Positions 49,025 to 58,300 of a stretch of DNA of 64,000 nucleotides are shown here, piece by piece. The notes below the pieces were generated by a model. That model saw only the letters and a list, made by a program, of their open reading frames with translations. It did no database searches and was not told the origin of the DNA. Each line of letters begins with the position of its first letter. The stretch's first letter is position 1. Source of the stretch: Flavobacterium restrictum (GTDB lineage Bacteria; Bacteroidota; Bacteroidia; Flavobacteriales; Flavobacteriaceae); contig NZ_VJZT01000002.1 of assembly GCF_007097245.1 (NCBI RefSeq), positions 303,859 through 367,858 on the forward strand. Direction: 5' to 3'. Made by a program: the position numbers and the translations under genes.

Positions 49025-49375
49025 TTAAAAATTCCATTTAATAGTAGAATTTTTAAAAACCCCAAAAATATAATGCCCTTCGGTCAAAAGAATGAAAAGC
49101 AAATACAATACTAAAAATATAACTGGTGCAACAACAGCAGAACGTAAAGTAGATTTTTCACCTTCCATGTGCATAAAAGCCCAAACTATATAATACGCTT
49201 TATAGATAGTAAGCGAATAAAATATCCAGTTCAGCAAATTCATCCCTAGAAAATAGTTCATGTGCAAAAATTCTGGTTTGATAATTCCAAGAAAAACTTC
49301 AACTGTAGTTACAGCTGATAACAATCCAAAAACAAACCAAATTCTTTTAGTATTAGAAACGTGTTCGTGTGACAT
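49025..49375 (-). CDS. Cytochrome c oxidase subunit IV family protein
   Basis: A 116-residue protein with three membrane helices (about residues 11-28, 40-60, 76-98), matching the prokaryotic cytochrome C oxidase subunit IV family (PF03626). HVSNTKRIWFVFGLLSAVTT and the YYIVWAFMHMEGEKSTLRSA segment are typical. It should stabilise the haem-copper oxidase in the inner membrane. It is the last gene of the ctaB-coxIII-coxIII-coxIV operon and is followed by the terminator. Subunits I and II are not in the window. Confidence 0.9.
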   Translation of the reverse strand: MSHEHVSNTKRIWFVFGLLSAVTTVEVFLGIIKPEFLHMNYFLGMNLLNWIFYSLTIYKAYYIVWAFMHMEGEKSTLRSAVVAPVIFLVLYLLFILLTEGHYIFGVFKNSTIKWNF

Positions 49376-49393
49376 AATAATAACTTTAAAAAA

Positions 49394-50371
49394 TTAAACT
49401 AGATAGAAAACTGTAAATACGAAAACCCAAACTAAATCTACAAAGTGCCAATACAATCCCACTTTTTCGACCATTTCATAACTTTTTCTTTTTTCGTAAG
49501 TACCCATTAAAACATTAAAAAAGATAATGATATTGATGATAATTCCAGAAAAAACGTGGAATCCGTGGAATCCAGTTATGAAGAAAAAGAAATCAGCAAA
49601 CAATTTACTTCCATATTCATTGTGAGTTAAGTTAGCACCTTCTACTACTAAACTAGCTTGGGTCAATCTCAATTCCGATTCAGCTCTAGAAAGGACAGTT
49701 TTTTTCTTTTCGGCAGTGATTACTTCTGTACGAATTAAAAGATCTGGATGTGATTTGAATCCCGCTTGTACTTCGGCTACAGAGTAACTTGGCAAAGTAG
49801 GTTCATCCATAAACCATCTCCCTTTATTTCTAGTTAATTGCTCTCTTTCTTCTGGCAAAGTAGCTGCAAAATCAGCAAGTGCAACACGTTTACCATCTTT
49901 GTCTACAAATTGCAGTAAGCTACCACCTTTGGTTTCGATAGCACCGTACTCTCCTTTGATGAAGTTTTTCCACTCCCAAGCTTGAGAACCTACGAATATC
50001 ATTCCTCCAATAATGGTTAGGAACATATAAATAGCGACTTTGTCTTTTTTCATTTGATGTCCAGCATCAACAGCCAAAACCATTGTCACCGATGAAAAAA
50101 TCAAAATAAAAGTCATTAATGCCACATAATACATAGGCGCCGAAACCCCGTGCATGAACGGAAAGTGAGTAAATACCTCCTCGGCTAATGGCCATGTTTC
50201 AATAAATTTAAATCTAGAAAAACCATACGCGGCTAGAAATCCAGAGAATGTTAAAGCATCTGATACGATAAAAAACCACATCATCATTTTACCATAACTT
50301 GCTCCCATTGGCTCATTTCCGCCTCCCCAAGTTTTTGTTTCGTTATTTGCAGTAGTAACTGTCGCTCCCAT
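49394..50371 (-). CDS. Cytochrome c oxidase subunit III, long form with insert
   Basis: A 325-residue subunit III of a haem-copper oxidase. N-terminal helices (SDALTFSGFLAAYGFSRFKF, then VALMTFILIFSSVTMVLAVD) and C-terminal ones (FFFFITGFHGFHVFSGIIIN, VGLYWHFVDLVWVFVFTVFY) are canonical. Between about residues 120 and 235 is a hydrophilic insert of roughly 110 residues (KGGSLLQFVDKDGKRVALAD, then MDEPTLPSYSVAEVQAGF) not present in ordinary subunit III. It probably faces the periplasm. A separate 195-residue subunit III is encoded upstream, so two subunit-III-type proteins are made from one operon. Confidence 0.93.
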   Translation of the reverse strand: MGATVTTANNETKTWGGGNEPMGASYGKMMMWFFIVSDALTFSGFLAAYGFSRFKFIETWPLAEEVFTHFPFMHGVSAPMYYVALMTFILIFSSVTMVLAVDAGHQMKKDKVAIYMFLTIIGGMIFVGSQAWEWKNFIKGEYGAIETKGGSLLQFVDKDGKRVALADFAATLPEEREQLTRNKGRWFMDEPTLPSYSVAEVQAGFKSHPDLLIRTEVITAEKKKTVLSRAESELRLTQASLVVEGANLTHNEYGSKLFADFFFFITGFHGFHVFSGIIINIIIFFNVLMGTYEKRKSYEMVEKVGLYWHFVDLVWVFVFTVFYLV

Positions 50372-50413
50372 AAAAGTTATTCGTTAAAAAGTTCCCAAAT
50401 TTACATTTTTTTC

Positions 50414-51001
50414 TTATTTAAAGAAATATAAAAATAAAAATAAATAAACCCACAGAAAATCAAGAAAGTGCCAATACATTGCACCTAGTTCAATTCCAAG
50501 AGTTTGAGTTGAATTGTATTTGTGTTTAAAATGATTATAAATAATAATTAAAAGAGAAATCAATCCCCCAGCAAGGTGCAATAAGTGAACTACGGTCACA
50601 ATGTACAAAAATGTTGTGGTAATAGAGCTTGATGCACCAGTAAAATAATACCCATTTGCTACTATTTGTCCAAACCCAACAAACTGTAAAATAACGAATA
50701 AAATCCCAAGTACTAAAGTAGCTAAAAGAAATTGAGTTGTCGCATTTTGATGGTTCTTTTGAATGGCTTTTTTAGCCAAATGAAAAGTGACGCTACAGCC
50801 TATGATAGCAAGTGTACTATAATAAAAAGCGGTTGGTAATTGAAAATCTTTCAACCAATCGACTCTTGATTTACTCACTACAAATGCACTTGTAAGTCCG
50901 GCAAACATCATAGTCATGCTGACCATTGCGAACAACAAAATCAATTTGTAAGACCGAGCCGTTCTTAATTTATTCTCTTCGGCGTTCATTGTTATTTCCA
51001 T
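50414..51001 (-). CDS. Haem-copper oxidase subunit III, short form
   Basis: A 195-residue subunit III-type protein with five helices. LLFAMVSMTMMFAGLTSAFV near residues 22-41, the FYIVT/LYIVTVVHLLHLAGG signature (about 131-146) and LGAMYWHFLDFLWVYLFLFL (about 172-191) are typical. It starts two bases after the ctaB stop and is followed by the long subunit III. An alternative ATG is 12 bases downstream. Together with the long form it may serve different assemblies or a combined complex (inference). Confidence 0.92.
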   Translation of the reverse strand: MEITMNAEENKLRTARSYKLILLFAMVSMTMMFAGLTSAFVVSKSRVDWLKDFQLPTAFYYSTLAIIGCSVTFHLAKKAIQKNHQNATTQFLLATLVLGILFVILQFVGFGQIVANGYYFTGASSSITTTFLYIVTVVHLLHLAGGLISLLIIIYNHFKHKYNSTQTLGIELGAMYWHFLDFLWVYLFLFLYFFK

Positions 51002-51003
51002 AA

Positions 51004-51906
51004 TTATCTTAAAAATTTATCTACTATATAAACCAATTGCAATAACGTAATGTACGAAACGCTCACTAACATCAATGTTCTGGCGGCTTTTGCACTTCGT
51101 ATTTGATACAACTTTACAGCATAAAGCAACATCCAAAGCCCCAATAAAAAAACCAAAACTGCCGCAACAGGTGATAAAAACAAGCGTCCTGTAAACCCAA
51201 ACATAGGCAAAAGCGACGCAATGATAAGCCAAACGGTATATAAAATAATTTGCAAGGCGGTTCCTTTGTCTTTTTGACCCGTTGGAAGCATAAAAAAACC
51301 AGCTTTTTCATAATCTTCAAATAAGAACCAACCAATGGCCCAAAAATGAGGAAATTGCCAAAAAAACTGTATTAAAAACAACGTTCCTGCTTCGATACCA
51401 AAATTTCCCGTTGCCGCAACCCATCCTAACATAAACGGAATAGCACCGGGAAATGCACCCACAAAAACAGATAACGAGGTCATCGTTTTTAGTGGCGTGT
51501 AAACACTCGTATATAAAAATATAGAAATCGCACCAAACATAGCCGTTTTAGGATTGATGGTGTACAACAAAACGATTCCTATTATGGTAAGAACACTCGC
51601 AATAAGTAATGCTGTAGTGACGCTCATTCGTCCCGCAGGTACAGGACGGTTTTTGGTTCTATCCATCAAAGCGTCCAAATCTTTTTCGATAACTTGATTG
51701 AAAGCATTGGATGCGCCCACCATGCAATAGCCGCCAATAGCCAATTTAAACAAAACCATCCATTGAAAAGAATGCCAGTCGACAACGCCAAGCATAAATC
51801 CCGCCAAAGACGAAAAAACAACACTTATGGCTAAACCAGCCTTGGTAATTGCTTTAAAGTCGCCATAAAGTGACTGAAACGAAATAGTATTGGTCGATGT
51901 ATTCAA
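51004..51906 (-). CDS. ctaB: Protoheme IX farnesyltransferase (haem O synthase)
   Basis: A 300-residue UbiA-family prenyltransferase that attaches a farnesyl chain to haem b to form haem O, the precursor of oxidase haem a or o. The prenyl-diphosphate site NQVIEKDLDALMDRTKNRPV (about residues 66-85) carries the NxxxDxxxD motif and VPAGRMSV follows; the second Asp-rich loop is in the DYEKAGFFMLPT region (about 198-209). Nine membrane helices are expected. It is the first gene of the oxidase operon and has a complete promoter. No ctaA haem A synthase is in the window. Confidence 0.95.
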   Translation of the reverse strand: MNTSTNTISFQSLYGDFKAITKAGLAISVVFSSLAGFMLGVVDWHSFQWMVLFKLAIGGYCMVGASNAFNQVIEKDLDALMDRTKNRPVPAGRMSVTTALLIASVLTIIGIVLLYTINPKTAMFGAISIFLYTSVYTPLKTMTSLSVFVGAFPGAIPFMLGWVAATGNFGIEAGTLFLIQFFWQFPHFWAIGWFLFEDYEKAGFFMLPTGQKDKGTALQIILYTVWLIIASLLPMFGFTGRLFLSPVAAVLVFLLGLWMLLYAVKLYQIRSAKAARTLMLVSVSYITLLQLVYIVDKFLR

Positions 51907-51939
51907 GCTACTCTTTAAATTTGTTTTCTAAAACTTGTG

Positions 51940-51970
51940 CAAAAGTAGCGTATCAAAAGGGATTTGACAA
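51940..51970 (-). promoter_or_regulatory. Full promoter for the ctaB-cox operon
   Basis: On the minus strand, TTG (51970-51968), a 20-base spacer and TACTTTTG (51947-51940) match the consensus exactly. The G is 34 bases before the ctaB ATG. The rest of the gap to remB (52124) is AT-rich with TTTGAG repeats and nothing else. Confidence 0.75.
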
Positions 51971-52123
51971 AAAACAAGTCATAAAAAAACAAGAACGTTT
52001 TAAACCAATTCAAGGTTTATTAGATCTTCTAAATAAAAAAGTAAAGCGATGATTGAATTTGAGTTTGAGTTTGATTTGGATTATTTTTATAATAAATCAA
52101 GAAATTATGATTAAAATTTATTC

Positions 52124-54244
52124 TTAATAATCAAAATACCAATTAAACACATCGGAGCGAATTCCTATAGAAAACCAAGTCGTGCTTTCTTTGAAAGTGG
52201 TAGCAGTGTTTTGATTTGGATCAAAATTTCTAAAAATAAAACTTCCAAAAAGTTTCAAATTAGTCGATGGATTAACCAAATATCCCCCTTGAAGATCAGC
52301 TATAAAAACAGCCGTTTTGTTCCCCTGTCCTACTTTTACTCCCGTATCGTAGGGTCTATTTAAATCATAATCTTTATAAATATTACCTCCATAATTATAA
52401 GTATTGTCAAGCGTATCAAAATCCAAACCACGTGTGCCAATGGTAATTTTACCATCCGCATAATACCTGCCTTTGTGGTATCGGGCGATGGCGATCAACT
52501 CCTTGAAATTCCCACCCCATTGATGACCAATGCTTTGATTATTGTGCGCATAATTGGTAATGGGATCACTGTGCGAATACACATACGGACGAACGTGATT
52601 GTATTCTAGCTGCAACAATAGATTTTCGACGTGAAACGCATTGTAATACTTGGCACCAACTTGGTATCCAAATTTATTTTTCCAACTATTATCCCCTTTT
52701 TTAACATCGCCAAGTGAAAATTCATCCAACAGAAATTGCCCGTATAAATTAACTTGATTGTTCCATTTGTATTTGGAAGAAAAACCCAAAAGCGCATTTC
52801 CGCTTCGTCCCGAAGAAGCAAATTCCACCGACCGATAAAATATAATTGGGTTTACAAAATTCACATCGAATCCTCTGTTATTCGTATCCGTCCAAACCAC
52901 CGATTCGAAAAAACCAAGATTCAATTTATTAGAAACATTCCAACTCAAATAATGATTTGCCATGAATTTTGTGGCATACGTTCTGTCTACTGTAACTTCT
53001 GGACGAACATCTTTGAGCCACATATAGGTGTTGGTGTATTTAATTTTCCAAAAACTAGTATTGATTTTAAAATACGGATACGGACTCGCTCCATCACTTT
53101 CAAAAAGAGAACGGTACCCATCCCCAATAAAATTGCGTCCATAACCCAATTGCAAATCAAAAAATTTACTCGGTGCAAAAGTAATGTTGGCTTCGGCCAA
53201 AGGAAAATCGTAGGCATCGGTTTTAAAATCTTTGGCAATTCCCATTCCAGGAATGATTGCTGGATTGCCACCTGCGGGCTTGATTGACTGGGCGTAGCGG
53301 TTAAAATAATCCGCAAAACGACCTTGACTTTCGTAAATAGTTGTCGTAAAATTCAATTGGCTGCCTAAACCACCTCTAAAATTAAGTCCTCTCGTATTGA
53401 CAAAAGTACTTTTTGCAACACTAGGACTTGATTTTCCTGCTTGCAAATCCAGAATAGGATTCAATGTAAACCAATAGCCTTCGCCTTGAATCTCGACTGT
53501 ATTTTCGTTCCATAATTTCCTTGCCCACCATCCGGAAGCATTCTTTTTTAACTTCTCATTTTCGGCATTCAAATTGTAATATTTAGCAACTTCTGCATAA
53601 GTATAGGGCTTTGAGGCAGTATGATTGTTGCTTCCCACTTGATTTAACGAGGCGTCAAATTGGGCATAGTAACTGTGTGAAAAAGGAATGTTCAAGTGAC
53701 TTTCAAATTCTGGGTTATTGTATTTTTTATAAACCATACTGTCCAATTCCGATAATTTTGGTGTTGCTACCGGAAGCAATACGGTTTTAGCAGCAGCTTC
53801 GGAAACCATTTGTTCCGAACTTTTTAAGGGAATGGCAATGGTCAATGTATATTTGGCATATACTGGTTTTCCGTTGTAGGTTGAAGGCTGTATTTTTGGA
53901 AATTTGCCAAAAACTCTTTTGGTTTCTTGCATTAACGTAGCATCAACAGCGTCTACATAAATCAATTTGAAAGTTCCTGTAGCATCCACTTCAAAGAGAA
54001 CTTTTACTTCTCCTTTAAAATTATTTTGTTTTATATTTTCTGGAACTTGAAAGTTTTGGAACACAAAATCTTGCACTTCGGTATAAAAACATTTTTTCAA
54101 ATCGATGGCTTGTACAGTATCGCATTTTGAAAAAACTGGAAACCGTTCTGGCGAAACTAAACCTCCATTTACGGCAGTTTGAGCATTAGAATAGAAAGAG
54201 AGAGATGCAACTATTAAAGTAAAAAAGCTTTTTGTGATATTCAT
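52124..54244 (-). CDS. remB: RemB-like gliding motility protein, TonB-C domain plus barrel
   Basis: A 706-residue exported protein. A signal peptide (NITKSFFTLIVASLSFYSNAQ, cut near residue 22) fixes the start at 54244. Residues ~75-155 resemble a TonB C-terminal domain (FKGEVKVLFEVDATGTFKLI, then KIQPSTYNGKPVYAKYTLTI). The rest, about 270-706, is a strand-rich barrel of the capsule-assembly Wzi type (FAPSKFFDLQLGYGRNFIGD) ending VFNWYFDY. This domain order and its location near sprA match RemB of Flavobacterium johnsoniae, a motility-linked protein. Assignment to RemB is by family and neighbourhood. An ATG 54 bases upstream gives a worse signal peptide. Confidence 0.82.
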   Translation of the reverse strand: MNITKSFFTLIVASLSFYSNAQTAVNGGLVSPERFPVFSKCDTVQAIDLKKCFYTEVQDFVFQNFQVPENIKQNNFKGEVKVLFEVDATGTFKLIYVDAVDATLMQETKRVFGKFPKIQPSTYNGKPVYAKYTLTIAIPLKSSEQMVSEAAAKTVLLPVATPKLSELDSMVYKKYNNPEFESHLNIPFSHSYYAQFDASLNQVGSNNHTASKPYTYAEVAKYYNLNAENEKLKKNASGWWARKLWNENTVEIQGEGYWFTLNPILDLQAGKSSPSVAKSTFVNTRGLNFRGGLGSQLNFTTTIYESQGRFADYFNRYAQSIKPAGGNPAIIPGMGIAKDFKTDAYDFPLAEANITFAPSKFFDLQLGYGRNFIGDGYRSLFESDGASPYPYFKINTSFWKIKYTNTYMWLKDVRPEVTVDRTYATKFMANHYLSWNVSNKLNLGFFESVVWTDTNNRGFDVNFVNPIIFYRSVEFASSGRSGNALLGFSSKYKWNNQVNLYGQFLLDEFSLGDVKKGDNSWKNKFGYQVGAKYYNAFHVENLLLQLEYNHVRPYVYSHSDPITNYAHNNQSIGHQWGGNFKELIAIARYHKGRYYADGKITIGTRGLDFDTLDNTYNYGGNIYKDYDLNRPYDTGVKVGQGNKTAVFIADLQGGYLVNPSTNLKLFGSFIFRNFDPNQNTATTFKESTTWFSIGIRSDVFNWYFDY

Positions 54245-54354
54245 TTTAATTATGTTTTTGGTATTGAATTCGGTTGATTGCTTCCTGTTTGATTTCATTT
54301 TAAAAACCTATTACCACATCCAATCAACATTTCAACTTGTGAAGTTATCAATGG

Positions 54355-54362
54355 CAAAAATA
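54355..54362 (-). promoter_or_regulatory. -7 element upstream of remB
   Basis: On the minus strand TATTTTTG is an exact match 110 bases before the remB ATG. No TTG is well spaced. The long leader makes this weaker than other calls. Confidence 0.35.
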
Positions 54363-54442
54363 CATTTTAAATTAACATAAGTTTAGTATAAAAGTGTCTT
54401 TTTGAGTTAAGCAACAACTTTTTTTGAACCGGTATATTTCAT

Positions 54443-54468
54443 AAAAAAATCCCACCAAAGTGGGATTT
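54443..54468 (-). terminator. Terminator after vanZ-like gene
   Basis: AAATCCCAC (54447-54455) and GTGGGATTT (54460-54468) pair around CAAA; on the minus strand T residues follow (54443-54449). It closes the sprA/gcvH/VanZ block before remB. Confidence 0.8.
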
Positions 54469-54477
54469 CATTTTAAA

Positions 54478-54885
54478 TTATAGTTGTGCTTTGTACTTCC
54501 TTTTATTCCAAATATAAAACACAATAACAGCTAAAGTTGCTCCAGTTGTATTGGCCAAAACGTCAAACACATCAGCACTTCTGGTTGTGGTGCAAAACTC
54601 TTGCAATAACTCAATTGTTATTCCAAAAACAACTGACAAGCCAAATGAAAATAGTAGTATTTTATGGAATGAAGTCGCCGCAAATTGCTTTTTAAAAAAG
54701 AAAACCCAAAGAGTAGTAAAAACAAAATGCAAAAATGCGTGCACTACTTTATCTAGATTTTCAATAGGCACTACTGGAATACTTTTGGCTTTTATTAAAC
54801 ACAAAAAAAGAATCAGAAGTGTCCAAGCAAAAGCCAACAATAACGATACTTGTTTATGCACCAATAAGTTCTTTATAGGCAACAT
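54478..54885 (-). CDS. VanZ family membrane protein
   Basis: A protein of about 135 residues with four membrane helices, matching the VanZ-like family: SLLLAFAWTLLILFLCLIKA, IENLDKVVHAFLHFVFTTLW (with DKVxH), VVFGITIELLQEFCTTTRSA (ELxQ) and DVFDVLANTTGATLAVIVFY. The family includes glycopeptide-resistance VanZ, but in Bacteroidota these are unlinked to resistance. The start is uncertain: this ATG overlaps gcvH by 32 bases, a GTG at 54861 gives a minimal overlap, and a more upstream ATG gives a longer one. It is the last gene before the hairpin. Confidence 0.82.
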   Translation of the reverse strand: MLPIKNLLVHKQVSLLLAFAWTLLILFLCLIKAKSIPVVPIENLDKVVHAFLHFVFTTLWVFFFKKQFAATSFHKILLFSFGLSVVFGITIELLQEFCTTTRSADVFDVLANTTGATLAVIVFYIWNKRKYKAQL

Positions 54886-55234
54886 CAGAAAGTAAGCTGT
54901 CAATTTCCGAAAGGTCTGCAATTTTTATTTTAATCATCCACCCTGCACCATAAGGATCCGAATTTACGCTTTCGGGAGTGTTTTCTAAAGCATCGTTGAA
55001 CGCAATAATTTCGCCTGATAAAGGTAAAAATAAATCCGAAACCGTTTTTACGGCTTCAACAGTTCCAAAAACTTCGTCTTTTGCTAGTGTTTGATCTAGT
55101 GTTTCCACCTCAACATATACAATATCTCCTAGTTCTTTTTGTGCAAAATGAGTAATTCCCACAGTTGCTATATCGCCATCGATGCTAACCCATTCGTGAT
55201 CTTTTGTGTACTTTAAATTTGCTGGTATGCTCAT
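54854..55234 (-). CDS. gcvH: Glycine cleavage system H protein
   Basis: A 126-residue lipoyl carrier that shuttles the aminomethyl group in the glycine cleavage system. LKYTKDHEWVSIDGDIATVG opens the domain; the lipoyl lysine is in FGTVEAVKTVSDLFLPLSGE (Lys ~63). DPYGAGWMIKIKI is the C-terminal signature. GcvP and GcvT are encoded elsewhere. It has its own -7 element between sprA and gcvH and is translationally close to the VanZ gene. Confidence 0.96.
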   Translation of the reverse strand: MSIPANLKYTKDHEWVSIDGDIATVGITHFAQKELGDIVYVEVETLDQTLAKDEVFGTVEAVKTVSDLFLPLSGEIIAFNDALENTPESVNSDPYGAGWMIKIKIADLSEIDSLLSDVAYKELIGA

Positions 55235-55267
55235 ATTACTAAATTATTTATTATTATTTTCTGGGTA

Positions 55268-55275
55268 CAAATGTA
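55268..55275 (-). promoter_or_regulatory. -7 element for gcvH
   Basis: On the minus strand TACATTTG is an exact match 33 bases before the gcvH ATG, within the 78-base gap after sprA. No TTG is at the normal spacing. Confidence 0.5.
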
Positions 55276-55312
55276 ACTATCTTCTATTAAAATTGAGTTT
55301 AGAATTCCAAAA

Positions 55313-58300
55313 TTAATTTCCAAAATTATAGCGAATCGTAAATCCAGATCGAATGTTAGTTAACGGGAAAGCGGTTGATATTACTGCTTTGGAAAAAGAA
55401 TGATCGTAATAGAATATCGCTGTTAGATTTTTGCTAAACGAATAATCCGCTGTCATTCGTAACGACCAAATGTTTTGTCCTGCCGCCAATTGATTGTTGT
55501 TGTAATCTAAATAGCGAACAATAGTTTGGTTGTTTCGATACGACAAATCGGCCTTGATGTTGATATCACTTTTGATAATTCCCGTAGGACTATCCGCCAA
55601 GGTCGAGGAGAAAATAACATCTTTTATGCGGTATCCAAGTCCTACAATATATTCTACTCCTTTTACTTCGGTCAATAAATTATTATCGAAACTCATAGAC
55701 AAGGCACGGTCTTTTTTGATTTCGGTCAATACTTTCAAGGAACCTTTCAACTCAAAATCCACTCTAATCAGCGGACTAAATTGCTCCACCAAGTTGATAT
55801 TTGACATAATGGTTTTGTTGAAAAAGTTTCCGCTGGCATCTACTCCATTAGGATCTTTGTCGTATTCGAAATTAGATCTAAATGAATTTACAGTATAGGA
55901 AGCTCTGTAATTGTGTTGTAAGGAAATGCGTTTGAAATTTTTTTTGAAAAAATTGTATCGCATTAATCCATTGTATTTTATGGACCAGTTTGGCACTGGA
56001 AAATTTCTAAAAATTCCGAGAGAAACTCCTCCAGCATCACTTCCAGTATAGGCTGCCAAAAAAGCGGGAAGCAAAACGGCTTGGTTGTTTTTTCCGTATC
56101 CTAGCGGAAAGCCTTCGGCATCTATATTAGCTGGATTGTTAATGTCTATTCCGCGTTGGGTTGCCAATCGATTGGCAACTGTTAGGCGGTTGGTTCTAAA
56201 ATCATCAAATGCTGCCGAAGCATTCTCATTGCTACCCGAAAAGGACGTTTTTATCAAGACCGTTGAAACAGAGAAAATACCGTAACTATAGGGAGATCTT
56301 CGATGATAATTCAAAACCCCATTAAGATTCCCTTTATCATCTTTATCCGTCACATCATATTGTTCCGAGAAATTTTCGGAATAGGATCGATCAGCGGCTA
56401 AATCTATTTTTAAATCGGGCAACAAATCAATGTTAGCAGTTCCTTTGAACATTTTATTGGTCACTTGGGAAAAGTTTTGATTGAAATCTTGATAATTAGT
56501 CAACCATCCTTGCTTGGCCGCTTCGTAACGCACATCATCTTGACTACCAAAAATAAATCCTAATGAAGGTCTTGAGGAACCCAGAAAACCTACACTTGGC
56601 GTGTATCCTGGCAAAACGGTACCACTGTTACGAGTGAAATTCATTTGGACATTTTTTACACTCGTCAAAATACCTTTGAGCCCATCTAAAAATGGATTTG
56701 CTTTTGCGGCAGCTTGAAATGTAGTATTAACTACTTTTTCGCCCGGTTTAGGAGCGGCAGTTTTGGGTTTTATTGGTGCTTTGATACCGCTTTTGGTCAA
56801 TCCCAAATATTTATACAACATATCCATATTGAAAGTTGCGTTCAAAGTACTTGAATTTGCGTTTTGAACCGTGTTTCCTAAATTGTAACTATTTCCGTCA
56901 ATTTCTACTTGAGACAAAGCCTCGGAGGAACGCTGCCAGCTGTAGTCGCCTGTATAGGAATAGTTTGCTTTTACAAAACTAAAAACAGGAATCTTATTAA
57001 TTGGAATTTCATAATTCAAAACCAACTGTTGCATGTGTTGGTTTGGCGTACCAATATTCCAGTAACTGTCCCAAATGGTAAAACTATCTATGGGTTTATT
57101 ATCCTCATTCAAATAATTTTTTACAATATTACTCGATGATGCCGTGTAGTTTAATTTTAATGATTTTGTCAAATTAAAATTAAACCCATATTGATAATTG
57201 AACGCAAAATTACGTCTATACATAGGATCCAATCCTATTCCATCCACATCTACTTGTCGAAATTGTTGGCGATTGTATTGCCTGATGATATTTGTATTGA
57301 AAGTTACATTTGAGGGCAAATAATCAAAATTAAAGTCACTTAATAGTTTCCAATAACTACTTTTTTTCATGAATTTAGTTTGCTTAAAAGGCTCGACACT
57401 TTTGGGCTGAAAACTATAGGCATAATTTACAGTCGTATTACTGGTTTGATCCGTATAACTTTCTATTTCATAATCGTGGCGTAAAACTTCGTTGTAGGAT
57501 TGCGAAAAAGTAAAGTTTTCCACATCGTAAATATGCGGCTTTTGGGTCGCACTACGTTCTTTTCGAACGCCTATAAAATTGATACTTTTACGTTTTGTGT
57601 AATCAATAGCTCTGTTTTTAAGATTGTCTTTCTCTGCCTGATCGGTTGTTTCTGCTAGCAGTTGGTCTAGTTTTATATCTTGATTAAAAGGATCGTATTG
57701 CGGCGTGATGGTTTCCTCACCTATAGCATAATTAAAAGGCAAGTTTACCCCCCATTTTTTAGGCAATAATTTTCCTAAATTCAAATTGGTGACAATATTA
57801 TATTGCTGTACATCCTCACGATCTCTCTCGTTAGGGCCTTGTTCTAATGCGCCAAAACCAATGGTACTCTTTTTTCCAGTAGCCGAAACGGTAGCAAAAT
57901 CAGCCATATTAGAATCTACATTCAACAATGCTGCCATACCGCCTTTGTTATCCATTCCTGCCAATCGAAGTTCGTTAAACCAAACTTCTCCAAAGGTATC
58001 AAACCGAGTTTCATTGCTTTTTACCCCAGTCATCAAGGTGCGTACGTAGCCAAAATTAGGATTCCCTTTAATCCCTATTCGTAATTTATTGGTTTTTCCC
58101 GAAAGGGACGGATCCAGTTCATCTTCGTTTTGATAATAAATTCCGTCAGCTGGCAAAGTGGTTGGGTCTATACTCATGGCTTGAATTTTCAGCTTGGTCA
58201 ATAATGCCAAGGATAAATCCATTTCGTTTTCTTCTGGCCAAACCTCGGCCGCGGTCATTTTACAGTCGCCTGCGGGCTTGCTGACTTTTAATGGAATTTC

